From contig CP054190.1 in NCBI GenBank assembly GCA_015709575.1, forward strand, positions 3,346,616-3,410,615: a stretch of 64,000 nucleotides of DNA. Direction: 5' to 3'. The notes under the pieces were generated by a model. It was not told where the DNA came from. It worked only from the letters and a program-made list of their open reading frames with translations, and did no database searches. A program made the position numbers and the translations under genes. This document shows, one piece after another, positions 19,843-28,126 of this stretch (its first letter is position 1; each line of letters opens with the position of its first letter). The stretch is from Planctomycetia bacterium. GTDB lineage: Bacteria; Planctomycetota; Phycisphaerae; UBA1845; Fen-1342.

Positions 19843-19869
19843 CGCGACGGCGGTGCCGGCGCGGCGGCG

Positions 19870-21306
19870 CTACTCCGTGGCGGCCGTCGCGCCGGTGGGC
19901 AGCCCGCGCAGGGCGCGCTGGCCGCGGCGGGCGTAGTCCAGCGAAAGGCTCAGCACCCGCACGGCCTCCTGGTCGGCATGGAAGCCGGACGAATTCTCCG
20001 CCTCAATGAAGTCCAGCAGGAACTGGGCCTTGCGATGAAAATCGCGCGCGACGCCGAGCTGCGCGTCGGTCGCGCCGCCGTCCCGAGCGGCGACGATGTC
20101 GGCGATCAGCTCGACCACCGCGTCCATCGCCAGGTTGCGCACGGACTGCGTCCGCCCCTGGATGGTCTCGGCCCGCGCCAGCAGTTCGGACTCGCTGGCC
20201 TTGTGGCATGTCTGGCAGGCGGCATTGATGTTCAAGAGCGGGCTGCGGATGTGATGGTCGCTGATCTTCATCGCGCCGACACGCTGATAAGGCATATGGC
20301 AATCCGCGCAGGAGACGCCCGCGCGCGCGTGCACGCCCTGGTTCCACAGCTCGAACTCGGGATGCTGGGCCTTGAGCATCGGCGCGCCGCTGTCGGCGTG
20401 GACCCAGTCCTTGAAGCCGCTCTGGTCGTACCAGGCGAGGATCTCGTCGGCCTTTAACCCGTTGTGCCACGGATACGTCAGGCGCTTGCCCTCGCCGGCG
20501 AAGTGATACTCGACGTGGCACTGCCCGCAGACAAAGCTGCGCATCTCGTGCCGCGTCGCCATCGTGTTCACGTCGTAATCCTTGACGCCCTGCGACGCCT
20601 TGTACGCCCGCATGCCCTCAATGAACGCCGGCCTCGTGACGCGCAGCGCCATCGTGCCCGGATCGTGACAGTCGATGCACGTGACCGGGTGCTCCACCAG
20701 CGGGCGCGCCTCGGCGTAGGGCGTGCGACAGATCACCTCAAAGCCGCGAAACATGTCACCATCGCCGGCCTTGCGATAGGCCGTCACCATCGAGGCGTGA
20801 CAGTTCAGGCATGCACCCGGCTGCTTCACGACCTGCTGGCGCTCGGTGTACAACTGATCCGTCAGCATGTAGGCATGACCTCGCTCCTCGCGGAAGTCGG
20901 TCGCGAACGCATAACCGGCCCAGATCTTTCGCAGCCGCGGATCCTCCTCCAGCCGCGATTGCGCCACCACGCTGCGCGGATCAGCCTGCGTAGGCGTGCG
21001 CGGCATGGCCTCGCTGCCGCCGTAGCGCGTGCGAACCATGTCCGAGGTGCGCTTGTAGCCGTCATACTGGAGCGGAAAGTTCTTCCCCCACACGGCTGGA
21101 TCGTCGATATCGTCGGTCAGTTCGACCACGCGGAAGAAGGGGTGGCGCGCCTCTTGCTTGTGCTGAAATATGTTCACCAGCAACGCCGTCAACCCGAACG
21201 TTCCCAGCGCCGCGACGACTGCCACGACCGTGGCCGTCAAGAGCGGGCGCCCCGGCGCGGGCTGTGGCTGCGAGCCGGCCGAAGACGGCGAATTGCGCTG
21301 CGACAT
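19870..21306 (-). CDS. nrfA: Ammonia-forming pentahaem nitrite reductase (all-CxxCH type)
   Basis: Reduces nitrite to ammonium with six electrons in the periplasm. The 478-residue protein has an uncleaved or signal-like hydrophobic segment (LLTATVVAVVAALG) and five haem sites in order: CLNCH, CIDCH, CGQCH, CADCH, CQTCH. In E. coli the first, catalytic haem is CxxCK; here it is CxxCH, the variant known from Campylobacter. Active-site surroundings are conserved: CHVEYHF (Tyr) and MLKAQHPE (Gln/His). ATG at 21306 has GGAG eight bases upstream; an earlier in-frame start at 21369 would overlap nrfH. It follows nrfH by 59 bases, the normal NrfHA order. Confidence 0.95.
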   Translation of the reverse strand: MSQRNSPSSAGSQPQPAPGRPLLTATVVAVVAALGTFGLTALLVNIFQHKQEARHPFFRVVELTDDIDDPAVWGKNFPLQYDGYKRTSDMVRTRYGGSEAMPRTPTQADPRSVVAQSRLEEDPRLRKIWAGYAFATDFREERGHAYMLTDQLYTERQQVVKQPGACLNCHASMVTAYRKAGDGDMFRGFEVICRTPYAEARPLVEHPVTCIDCHDPGTMALRVTRPAFIEGMRAYKASQGVKDYDVNTMATRHEMRSFVCGQCHVEYHFAGEGKRLTYPWHNGLKADEILAWYDQSGFKDWVHADSGAPMLKAQHPEFELWNQGVHARAGVSCADCHMPYQRVGAMKISDHHIRSPLLNINAACQTCHKASESELLARAETIQGRTQSVRNLAMDAVVELIADIVAARDGGATDAQLGVARDFHRKAQFLLDFIEAENSSGFHADQEAVRVLSLSLDYARRGQRALRGLPTGATAATE

Positions 21307-21365
21307 GATCTGACTCCGATCCAACAGCGGGCCGGCCCGAACGGATCGGGCCGCCGCCGCACATC

Positions 21366-21824
21366 TCAATGCTCGTGTCCCACGTTGCGATGACAGCGCA
21401 CGCAGGACATCGCGCCCGCGCCGCCCGGCTCAAGCGGGTCAATCGCGTGCACCACCTGGGCGTGACAATGGCGACAGGCCGCCTCCGTCACGCGCAGGTT
21501 CCGTTCGGTGATTCGAATCGGCTCGGGAAACCCGCCCATCGTGAACGCCAGCGAGTGGTTCCAGCCGTTGATCGCCTTGGTGGCGTACTTGCCGAAAAAG
21601 TCGTGCGGGGCGTGGCAATCGTTGCAGGTGGCGACGTCGCGATGGCTGGCGCGCTGCCAGCCGTCGTACTGCTCATGCATGACGTGGCAGTTTGCGCAGG
21701 CCTGCGGGCGATCCGTCAGGTAGGACGCGCCCTCGGCGTAGATGAACGTGAAGACGCCGATGCCGGCCGCGGATCCGACCAGCACGGAGACGGTGAGCAA
21801 TGCCGCTCGTGTCACACGTCGCAT
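21366..21824 (-). CDS. nrfH: Tetrahaem quinol dehydrogenase NrfH
   Basis: A 152-residue NapC/NirT family membrane-anchored cytochrome that passes quinol electrons to NrfA. An N-terminal membrane helix (ALLTVSVLVGSAAGIGVFTF) is followed by four CxxCH sites: CANCH, CNDCH, CRHCH, CVRCH. The first is followed by VM, giving CxxCHxM, the NrfH arrangement in which methionine ligates haem 1. ATG at 21824 was chosen because it leads directly into the helix; the ribosome site is weak. First gene of the nrfHA pair. Lies downstream of lexA on the same strand but separated by 105 bases. Confidence 0.93.
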   Translation of the reverse strand: MRRVTRAALLTVSVLVGSAAGIGVFTFIYAEGASYLTDRPQACANCHVMHEQYDGWQRASHRDVATCNDCHAPHDFFGKYATKAINGWNHSLAFTMGGFPEPIRITERNLRVTEAACRHCHAQVVHAIDPLEPGGAGAMSCVRCHRNVGHEH

Positions 21825-21929
21825 CAACACACTGCGCCAGACGTGAGAGCAACTTCGCGCGACCGGAACACAACCCGATCGGCGGCAGCAACGCAGCACC
21901 TCACCCCTGCGGCGCCCGGCCGATACGCA

Positions 21930-22556
21930 TTAGAACCGACGCAGCAACCCGACCACAACCCCCTGAATCTGAACATCGCGGACGATCATCGGTTCGTACG
22001 CCGCGTTAGCGGGTTGAAGGCGGATGCCCTGCGGCGTGCGGTAGAAGCGCTTGAGCGTCGCCTCACCATCGGCCAGCAGCGCCACGACCGTTTCACCGTC
22101 GCGGGCCGTCTCGCGCTTCTCGCAGACGACGAAATCGCCGTCGCAGATTTGATCGTCGATCATGCTGTCGCCGCGGACGCGCAGCACGAACTTCGGCGCC
22201 GGCGTGTTGAAGACCTCCTCCAGGTCCAGCACCTCGCGCGACTCCACCGCCTCGATCGGACGCCCCGCCGCGATCCGACCCGCCAAGGGCAGGCGCGTCG
22301 GACGCTCATCGGGAAAGCTGATCGTGTTACTCAGCGCCAAAGAGCGAGCCTTGTGCCGGGCACGGCGCAGCAGCCCTTTCTTTTGAAGGGAGCTGATGTG
22401 CTCGAACACGGTGACCTTGCTGACGCCGAACTTGTCGGCCAGTTCCTGCATCGTCGGCGCATAGCCGCGCTGCCGCGTGAAGTCGCGTACGTACGTCAGC
22501 AATCGCAACTGCTTGGGCGTCAACGGCGGACTTGGTTTCTGTGCCTTCCGGGCCAT
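21930..22556 (-). CDS. lexA: SOS repressor LexA
   Basis: 208 residues, normal length. N-terminal winged helix (LTPKQLRLLTYVRDF, TMQELADKFGVSKVTVFEHI), then the autocleavage bond Ala97-Gly98 (RIAAGRP) and the catalytic dyad Ser131 (VRGDSMIDD) and Lys169 (GEATLKRFY). It represses DNA-damage genes and cleaves itself when stimulated by RecA filaments. ATG at 22556 has AGGAG about eight bases upstream. No strong promoter lies directly before it; the best one is upstream of the preceding ORF (23303-23331), so lexA may be second in an operon. No imuA/imuB/dnaE2 genes are adjacent. Confidence 0.96.
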   Translation of the reverse strand: MARKAQKPSPPLTPKQLRLLTYVRDFTRQRGYAPTMQELADKFGVSKVTVFEHISSLQKKGLLRRARHKARSLALSNTISFPDERPTRLPLAGRIAAGRPIEAVESREVLDLEEVFNTPAPKFVLRVRGDSMIDDQICDGDFVVCEKRETARDGETVVALLADGEATLKRFYRTPQGIRLQPANAAYEPMIVRDVQIQGVVVGLLRRF

Positions 22557-23265
22557 CAACCCACTCCTGCAACAAAAATGCACTCAACGATCCCAGCAGC
22601 ACCGGCGGCGGCAGCCGCACGCCGCCCGACGGCGCCCCGCCTGTACACGTCGGCGACGAGTCACCGGTACCGGCGGTCATTCCGTGGCCGGCATCCGGGC
22701 GAACCTTCGCCCGCGCGCCGCGTGCCGACAGACCGGCAACTGACGACGGGTGCGGCCGCGATCGCGACCCTGCCCGACAGCCGATCAACAGCGGCGCCTG
22801 GTACGCGCTCGGCTGGCCGGACAGCGCCGCTGAACAAGCCGCACTGCCGGCGAAAATCCACCGGACCTTCCGCCGCAACTGCTTCACAAGTGAGCGCAGG
22901 CCGCGGCCAAGCGCCGCGATTCCCCGCTCCAATGCTCGATCCGCACCCACAATCCCCATCCGAAGAGCGCCGAGAAGACCGACCCGCCAAAGCTCGTTCA
23001 GTAGCACTCCCTGGGCATCCAAGGAGCGCCCGACGGACCAGGCTCGACGATCCGCCTCAGACGCCATCCGCGAGCGCCCCGGCCAAACCGCCAATCCTCT
23101 CTCCGCCAATCGCGCGACCTGCCCCAGGGCGGCCGCCTCCGTGATCGGCGTTCGCTCCAGCCGGTCATCGCCCGCGCCGGAGAGACGAACCTCATCACAA
23201 AAGTCCCCGCCCGGACCCAGCAGACAGAGCAGCCGACCGTCGTCTCGACTCAATGCAGCGTGCAT
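22327..23265 (-). CDS. Unknown ORF upstream of, and overlapping, lexA
   Basis: A 312-codon frame with an excellent start (ATG at 23265, AAGGAG five bases before it) and a good promoter (23303-23331). I recognise no domain. The first ~140 residues look protein-like (LLCLLGPGGDF, VARLAERGLAVW, LLNELWRVGLLGALRMG); the rest is Gly/Ser/Pro-rich, and the last 230 bases run inside lexA in another frame. The true protein may be shorter, ending through a frameshift or sequence error near 22600-22850. If real, it would be cotranscribed with lexA and so a candidate SOS-linked gene. The C-terminal end is the doubtful part. Confidence 0.4.
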   Translation of the reverse strand: MHAALSRDDGRLLCLLGPGGDFCDEVRLSGAGDDRLERTPITEAAALGQVARLAERGLAVWPGRSRMASEADRRAWSVGRSLDAQGVLLNELWRVGLLGALRMGIVGADRALERGIAALGRGLRSLVKQLRRKVRWIFAGSAACSAALSGQPSAYQAPLLIGCRAGSRSRPHPSSVAGLSARGARAKVRPDAGHGMTAGTGDSSPTCTGGAPSGGVRLPPPVLLGSLSAFLLQEWVDGPEGTETKSAVDAQAVAIADVRTRLHAAARLCADDAGTGRQVRRQQGHRVRAHQLPSKERAAAPCPAQGSLFGAE

Positions 23266-23302
23266 GCGCACTCCTTTGCGAAAGCAGCCACCAGACGTCC
23301 GA

Positions 23303-23331
23303 ATATTACCCTAACAGGACGGGTGGGTCAA
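23303..23331 (-). promoter_or_regulatory. Promoter for the ORF-lexA unit
   Basis: On the minus strand TTGACC (23326-23331) and TAATAT (23303-23308) are exactly 17 bases apart. The transcript would start near 23296, about 30 bases before the start codon at 23265. Confidence 0.65.
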
Positions 23332-23354
23332 CCCTTTTCGGGGCAATTCCCTAA
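23309..23354. promoter_or_regulatory. Two CCCTAA direct repeats around the lexA-unit promoter
   Basis: CCCTAA occurs at 23309-23314 (inside the spacer, next to the -10) and at 23349-23354 (upstream of the -35), 40 bases apart, about four helical turns. Flanks are similar (ATTACCCTAA, ATTCCCTAA). A regulator site is possible; whether LexA binds it is unknown. Confidence 0.35.
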
Positions 23355-23479
23355 AATTATCCGAACCCGCTATCTGGGGATGTGCGCTGCCGAGTGCAAC
23401 GCCTGATTGTGGTCAAGGGATCCTCAGCGCACCCGCGACGGTCCACGACGCGCCCGAACTTCGGCCGATCTTCGGAGGC

Positions 23480-24679
23480 CTACGACCCGCCGCGATAGAC
23501 CGTCCCGCGCCAAGACGTCTTCGTCAGCCCCCCCAGCTTCGTCATCGCGTTCAGCACCATCGCCGTAACCAGAGTGGTTCCAATTGGATACGTCATTGCC
23601 CACGGAGCCGGCACACCGCAGATCGGATAGAACCGCCACAGCACGCTCTGCTGCGCCGCGATGGCCGCCAGCGCGGCAATTCCGATCGGACCGGCCGCCG
23701 ATCCGGTCAACGGCGACGCGATCAACGTCAGATAGGGCGACATGCTTGCCACGACCAGAACCAGCGCGGACGCCAGCAATCTCGGGAACGTGCCGAAGCT
23801 GCCGTAGAAAATCCGGCTCCAGCCGCGCCAGATCTGGCCCAGCCCGGTGTACATCCGCACGCTGAACAGGTCACCGCCGCGAATCACGCGCAGCCGCACC
23901 CCGACCTGCTTGGCCCGCCGGGCAAAGTGCATGTCCTCATTGAGCGTCGCCTTCACGGCCTCATGTCCGCCAAGGCGCTGGTAAGCATCGCGGGACATCA
24001 GCATGAATGCGCCATTGGCGTAGGCGCACGAGGACTTCGGCGAGTTCACGCGGTGCGGCGGGTTCCAGAACAGCATCATCCCGCTGGCCGCCGGCTGCAC
24101 CACCCGCTCCCAGAATGAACCGGCGTCGATCCGCGGGAGCACCGAGAGGAACTCGACTCCGTTCCGCATCGCGAATCGCATCGCCGCTTCGAGCAGGTGC
24201 GGCGAGTGAAACTGGCAATCGGCGTCGGTGAAGGCCAGCCAGTCCGCCCGTGCCGCGGTGACGCCGCTGCGCATGGCGTTGTTTTTGCCGAACCAGCCGG
24301 CCGGCAGCTCACGGACGTGCAGCGCGGTTACGCGCGGATCAGCGGCGGCGAAGGCGTCGAGGATTTCGCCAGTGCGGTCGCCGCTGCGGTCGTTGACGGC
24401 GATGATCTGCAGTGCGGGGTGGCGCTGGCGAAGCAGCCCCTCAATGCAGGCGCCGATGTTGGCCTCTTCGTCCTTTCCGGCAACCAGCATCGACAGCGGC
24501 GGCAACGGCGGCTCATCGTCCAGCGGGTGCGCTTCGGCGTCGGAGAGAATCGGCTCGTCGCGCCCGCGCGAGATGTCAACGTGGCGCTTCAGCCAGACCA
24601 GCGGCAGCAGGGCCGTGATCCAGAACCAGACGTGCATTACAACCGCGTCGGTGCCCAGGTCGATCCATGCAATGGTCAC
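23480..24679 (-). CDS. Membrane glycosyltransferase, family 2
   Basis: 399 residues. An N-terminal hydrophobic segment (VWFWITALLPLVWL) precedes a GT-A fold: LSMLVAGKDEEANI, IIAVNDRSGDRTGEIL, the sugar-nucleotide site FTDADCQF, the acceptor-side NEDMHFARRAKQ and a GWSRIFYG box. Three further membrane segments follow (about residues 300-390), as in processive or lipid-linked transferases such as the hopanoid/carotenoid-associated group. The start is GTG at 24679 without a clear ribosome site; ATG at 24637 would still include the first membrane segment. The product is unknown. A candidate promoter lies at 24726-24754. Confidence 0.85.
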   Translation of the reverse strand: MTIAWIDLGTDAVVMHVWFWITALLPLVWLKRHVDISRGRDEPILSDAEAHPLDDEPPLPPLSMLVAGKDEEANIGACIEGLLRQRHPALQIIAVNDRSGDRTGEILDAFAAADPRVTALHVRELPAGWFGKNNAMRSGVTAARADWLAFTDADCQFHSPHLLEAAMRFAMRNGVEFLSVLPRIDAGSFWERVVQPAASGMMLFWNPPHRVNSPKSSCAYANGAFMLMSRDAYQRLGGHEAVKATLNEDMHFARRAKQVGVRLRVIRGGDLFSVRMYTGLGQIWRGWSRIFYGSFGTFPRLLASALVLVVASMSPYLTLIASPLTGSAAGPIGIAALAAIAAQQSVLWRFYPICGVPAPWAMTYPIGTTLVTAMVLNAMTKLGGLTKTSWRGTVYRGGS

Positions 24680-24725
24680 AAAAGCGGCTCCGGCGCGGCG
24701 GGTGGCTGTGCCGGCCGCGGCGGAG

Positions 24726-24754
24726 ACCGTATCCGATGCAATGACAGGTCACAA
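24726..24754 (-). promoter_or_regulatory. Candidate promoter of the glycosyltransferase gene
   Basis: Minus-strand TTGTGA (24749-24754) and TACGGT (24726-24731) with 17-base spacing; transcript start near 24719, about 40 bases before the GTG start. Confidence 0.35.
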
Positions 24755-24794
24755 CGCGCCGCCCCGCGGTCGCGCCACCGGCGGCCTGGTCCGG

Positions 24795-26189
24795 CTACTT
24801 TCCGCGCTCGCGCTGTGCGGTGGTCAGCAGACCGTCGAGCCGCGGCTTCAGAACGCCCTCGAATATCTCATCAATCGGCTTGGAGAGCGAGTCAACCCGC
24901 TCCGCAAGTCCATTTCGAAGATCACTCTTGTCACCGTCGCGCGGAGCACTCGGCCGCTGGAGCGCTTCGCGCAGGTCGTCCAGTTCCGTCTTCCGCGTCG
25001 CCAGGTAACGATTCGCCCGTTCCTCGCAGTCCTTCAGCACTTCATTGGCCCGCCGCGACTGGGCATCGTCCAGCTTGTGCCGAGCGATGAACCGTCGGAC
25101 ATACGCCCGCCAGCGGGTCTCATGGTCGCCCAGAGGATTCCGAAAGGTCGGTGCGACGCGATTGATCACTGATTCCGGCCACGCCGCCGCTTCGCCCGCT
25201 CGCTCGCTCTGCCACGGCGGCGGAGCGCCGTCCAGGCGCCTCGCGTCGAACAGGCGCTGTGAGCGCTCGCCGCGCTGCAAGGTGCCGTCCGAGATCCGCT
25301 GGAAGTACTCCTCGGCGGATACCACCTTCCTGCCATCGAAGAAGCCGCCAGGTCGCCCCTTGACACCGGAATTGACCCAGGTTCCCGAGTCAACGCCAAT
25401 GTCTGCGGGGCCCAGCGTCGCGGGATGATCCGGACGATTGAGTTCCACGCGGTGAACCTCTACGACCCGTGAGGCCCTTCCCCCGGGGCGATCCCCGGCA
25501 GCTAGTCGATACATGGCCGTACGCACGGGGAACCAGTGACCGTCCACCAGCTCGTGATCGATTTCTGTACGCATCAACTCGCGTCCACGCAATGCAACGG
25601 AGGTGGAGGTAATCGCATGATCACGCGCCGGATCGATCCGCCACTGGACGGCGCCGCCGTCCACTTCAGCAGTGACCACGATCTGGCCGCCCTCCTCTCG
25701 TTCCCTGAACCGAACCGAAGCACTTTGAAACCGGGCGAGCGGGTCACCGTCAATCGAGTAGGGGTCCAATCCAACGCGACGCACGTCCAGCACGTCGAGT
25801 TTTGCCGCCTGCTCGAGCGGCCACATGGCCGCCAGGCAGTCGCCGTCGCGTCGTTCAAATACCACTCCGTCCGCCGCAACCAGCGATCGAATGCGCAATT
25901 GGATCGGAATCTCGCCCGACATGCTCAGTCGGTCGCGGACGGTATCCTCAGAGCCGTACCGCGTGGTCAGGACCGTGCTTCCTGCCGCCTTGGTCGAAAA
26001 ATACCGGGCGTCGTTAACGGGCTCCTCGCCGGGGAAGTCATCCCGGATTGACCATTCAACCCGAGCAGTGCGGATGACGTCAGCGGCACGCATCTGGAAC
26101 GCAGCCTCAAGCGTGGCCGGAACGCGCGCCGGATCGTCAACCAGAATGGCCACGAACAAAGGAGCGACGTGCGCGAACAGAATGCTCAT
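24795..26189 (-). CDS. Exported protein of unknown function, cotranslated with a Cys-rich protein
   Basis: 464 residues. I recognise no family. A hydrophobic start (ILFAHVAPLFVAIL) may be a signal peptide. The middle is a beta-rich region reminiscent of planctomycete outer-membrane lipoprotein-like repeats (TSTSVALRGRELMRTEIDHELVDGHWFPV looks like a LolA-like strand series, weak evidence), and the C-terminus is a charged helical stretch (KLDDAQSRRANEVLKDCEE). ATG at 26189 overlaps the stop of the upstream Cys-rich gene (ATGA), so both depend on the same transcript, the one whose promoter spacer is the TG microsatellite. Confidence 0.6.
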   Translation of the reverse strand: MSILFAHVAPLFVAILVDDPARVPATLEAAFQMRAADVIRTARVEWSIRDDFPGEEPVNDARYFSTKAAGSTVLTTRYGSEDTVRDRLSMSGEIPIQLRIRSLVAADGVVFERRDGDCLAAMWPLEQAAKLDVLDVRRVGLDPYSIDGDPLARFQSASVRFREREEGGQIVVTAEVDGGAVQWRIDPARDHAITSTSVALRGRELMRTEIDHELVDGHWFPVRTAMYRLAAGDRPGGRASRVVEVHRVELNRPDHPATLGPADIGVDSGTWVNSGVKGRPGGFFDGRKVVSAEEYFQRISDGTLQRGERSQRLFDARRLDGAPPPWQSERAGEAAAWPESVINRVAPTFRNPLGDHETRWRAYVRRFIARHKLDDAQSRRANEVLKDCEERANRYLATRKTELDDLREALQRPSAPRDGDKSDLRNGLAERVDSLSKPIDEIFEGVLKPRLDGLLTTAQRERGK

Positions 26190-26611
26190 GACCTGGATTC
26201 CGAGGGCGCAGCCGCAGTCGGCTTCGGTGTTCCAGGTTCGTGCCGGTCGCCGGCGTGTGCGAAATTGCAGATGTCCTCGATCTCGTACACAAACATGGTA
26301 CCCACATCCCGCGCATCGCCCACCGTGATACAGGGGTTCATCAGGTGCGCGCACTCACCCGTGTTCAACGCGTCACGACAATCCCGGTGGATTTCGCAGA
26401 CCTCAAGGTGATGGCGCAGCTTGTAGATCCCCCAGCCGACCATAGCCCGAGGTCGGCAATGAACGTCCACAGAAGGACACTTGTTCGTCGGCAGGCACAC
26501 GCACCAATTAAACGCACACGACGGACAAGGCTCGTACTCGTCGAGAATCTTGTAGCACTGTGCCAGCGAAGTGGGGACTACCGCCAGAAGCAACACAACG
26601 GCGAAGCGCAT
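26186..26611 (-). CDS. Small secreted cysteine-rich protein
   Basis: 141 residues: signal peptide RFAVVLLLAVVPTSLA, then a mature part with 12 cysteines in clusters (CPSC, CVC, CEIHRDC and others), suggesting a disulfide-stabilised extracellular protein. It does not match a haem or zinc-ribbon spacing I know. Cysteine count is unusual next to its neighbours. ATG at 26611 has AGGAG seven bases upstream. The promoter region holds a (TG)14 tract 36-63 bases before the start, so expression may vary with repeat number. Overlaps the following gene by four bases. Confidence 0.75.
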   Translation of the reverse strand: MRFAVVLLLAVVPTSLAQCYKILDEYEPCPSCAFNWCVCLPTNKCPSVDVHCRPRAMVGWGIYKLRHHLEVCEIHRDCRDALNTGECAHLMNPCITVGDARDVGTMFVYEIEDICNFAHAGDRHEPGTPKPTAAAPSESRS

Positions 26612-26643
26612 GTCGTTTCTCCTGTTGGCTCGCGATTCACAAT

Positions 26644-26678
<35 letters not shown>

Positions 26679-26802
26679 CACTTTTTCTGATTAATCCTGT
26701 CGAGCCGCTCCTCCCGCTGCGTCCGCCGCGTGGCGGCTGGAGCCAGGCCGGAGCGCCTGTCGGCCGCCATGGATCAACCGTAACCGCGCAGCGGCGCCGA
26801 CT

Positions 26803-27966
26803 TCAGCCACCGCCGCCCAGCCGCTGCACCGCCGCGAAATAGTGATCCCGCGCCGCCAGCATCTCCCCCAGCGTGTCGCCGCCGAATTTTTCCCGCAGCG
26901 CCGCGCAGATCTCAAATCCCACCACGTGCTGCACCACCACGCTCGCCGCAGGAACCGCGCACACGTCGCTGCGCTCATAATCGCTGCGCTGCGGCGCGAG
27001 CGTCGTCAAATTCACGCTGTCCATCCCCTGCACCAGCGTCGCGATCGGCTTCATCGCCGCACGCACCACCACCGGCATGCCGTTGGTCATCCCCCCTTCC
27101 AGCCCGCCGGCGCGGTTCGTGTCGCGCACGAATCCGAAGCTCGGACCGCCGCGCTGCGCCGCGTCAAAACGAATCGCATCGTGCACCGCGCTGCCAGGAC
27201 GCCGCGCCGCCTCGAACCCCAGGCCGATCTCCACCCCCTTGATCGCCTGCACCGACCCCACCGCGCGCATCAGGCGCCCGTCCAGCTTCTGCTCCCAGCT
27301 TGCGCACGAACCCAGCCCGATCGGCACACCCAGCGCCCGCGCCTCCACCACCCCGCCGACCGTGTCCCCCGCTTTTTTCGCCTTGCGGACGTGCGCGATC
27401 ATCTGTTCCGCCGCGGCCGCGTCCGGTGTGTACATCTCGTTCGCATCGCGGGCCGCGGTCAACTCGGCGGTCGTCGCAGTCTCGGCAATTACACCCTGTA
27501 CCGCACCCACCGCCGACACAAACCCGATCACTTCTATCCCGAACTCCCGCAGCAGGCACGCCGCCAGCGCCCCACCCGCAACCCGGCCGGCCGTCTCGCG
27601 GGCCGACGCACGCTCCAGCGCGTTGCGGCAGTCGGTCGTCAACCACTTGATCGCCCCCGCCAGGTCGGCATGCCCCGGCCGGGGGTTCTCAAGCGGCGGG
27701 GCGGTGTCCAACCGGCTATCGCGATTGACGATCTGGATCACGATCGGGGCACCGGTGGTGCGTCCGAGCCGTACACCCGCCAGAAATACCGCCTCATCCC
27801 GCTCGATCCGCATCCGCCCGCCGCGCCCGTAGCCCCCCTGCCGTCGGCGCAACTCGCTGTTAATCCAATCCAGATCAATGGTTACGTCGGCGGGGAAACC
27901 CTCGATCAGCACCGTCAGGGCGGGGCCATGAGATTCGCCGGCGGTACGCAAGGTGAGCGTGGACAT
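26803..27966 (-). CDS. aroC: Chorismate synthase
   Basis: Last step of the shikimate pathway: converts 5-enolpyruvylshikimate 3-phosphate to chorismate, FMN-dependent. 387 residues, normal length. Landmarks: TAGESHGP near the start, RRQGGYGRGGRM, the RASARETAGRVA block, SFGFVRDTNRAGG and MTNGMPVVVRAAMKP, RSDVCAVPAA. Two consecutive ATGs (27969, 27966) follow a GGAAG ribosome site; I used the second. Divergent from rplM. No other shikimate gene is nearby. Confidence 0.97.
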   Translation of the reverse strand: MSTLTLRTAGESHGPALTVLIEGFPADVTIDLDWINSELRRRQGGYGRGGRMRIERDEAVFLAGVRLGRTTGAPIVIQIVNRDSRLDTAPPLENPRPGHADLAGAIKWLTTDCRNALERASARETAGRVAGGALAACLLREFGIEVIGFVSAVGAVQGVIAETATTAELTAARDANEMYTPDAAAAEQMIAHVRKAKKAGDTVGGVVEARALGVPIGLGSCASWEQKLDGRLMRAVGSVQAIKGVEIGLGFEAARRPGSAVHDAIRFDAAQRGGPSFGFVRDTNRAGGLEGGMTNGMPVVVRAAMKPIATLVQGMDSVNLTTLAPQRSDYERSDVCAVPAASVVVQHVVGFEICAALREKFGGDTLGEMLAARDHYFAAVQRLGGGG

Positions 27967-28049
27967 CATCTTCCATTCTGTCGGCCGACCCCGGGGGTGG
28001 CGATAAGGCGCACCTCTCGACCGGGCCGATTGCCGCCGACTAAGGCCGA

Positions 28050-28077
28050 TTGACGCCGACCGGGGCGCAGGTATACT
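28050..28077 (+). promoter_or_regulatory. Promoter of the rplM-rpsI operon
   Basis: TTGACG (28050-28055) and TATACT (28072-28077), 16 bases apart. The leader (about 28084-28126) contains a short CCCGG/CCGGG hairpin, which could relate to L13 autoregulation, though no specific motif was recognised. Confidence 0.65.
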
Positions 28078-28126
28078 AGCCGGTCTTCGACTGACCCGGG
28101 ACGACACCGGGGATGGGTGAACCGAG

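Noticed and set aside
22661-22990. Alternative minus-strand frame (109 codons) upstream of lexA
   Set aside because: No start signal, composition is Arg/Gly/Ser-rich. It may matter only if the upstream ORF has a frameshift here.
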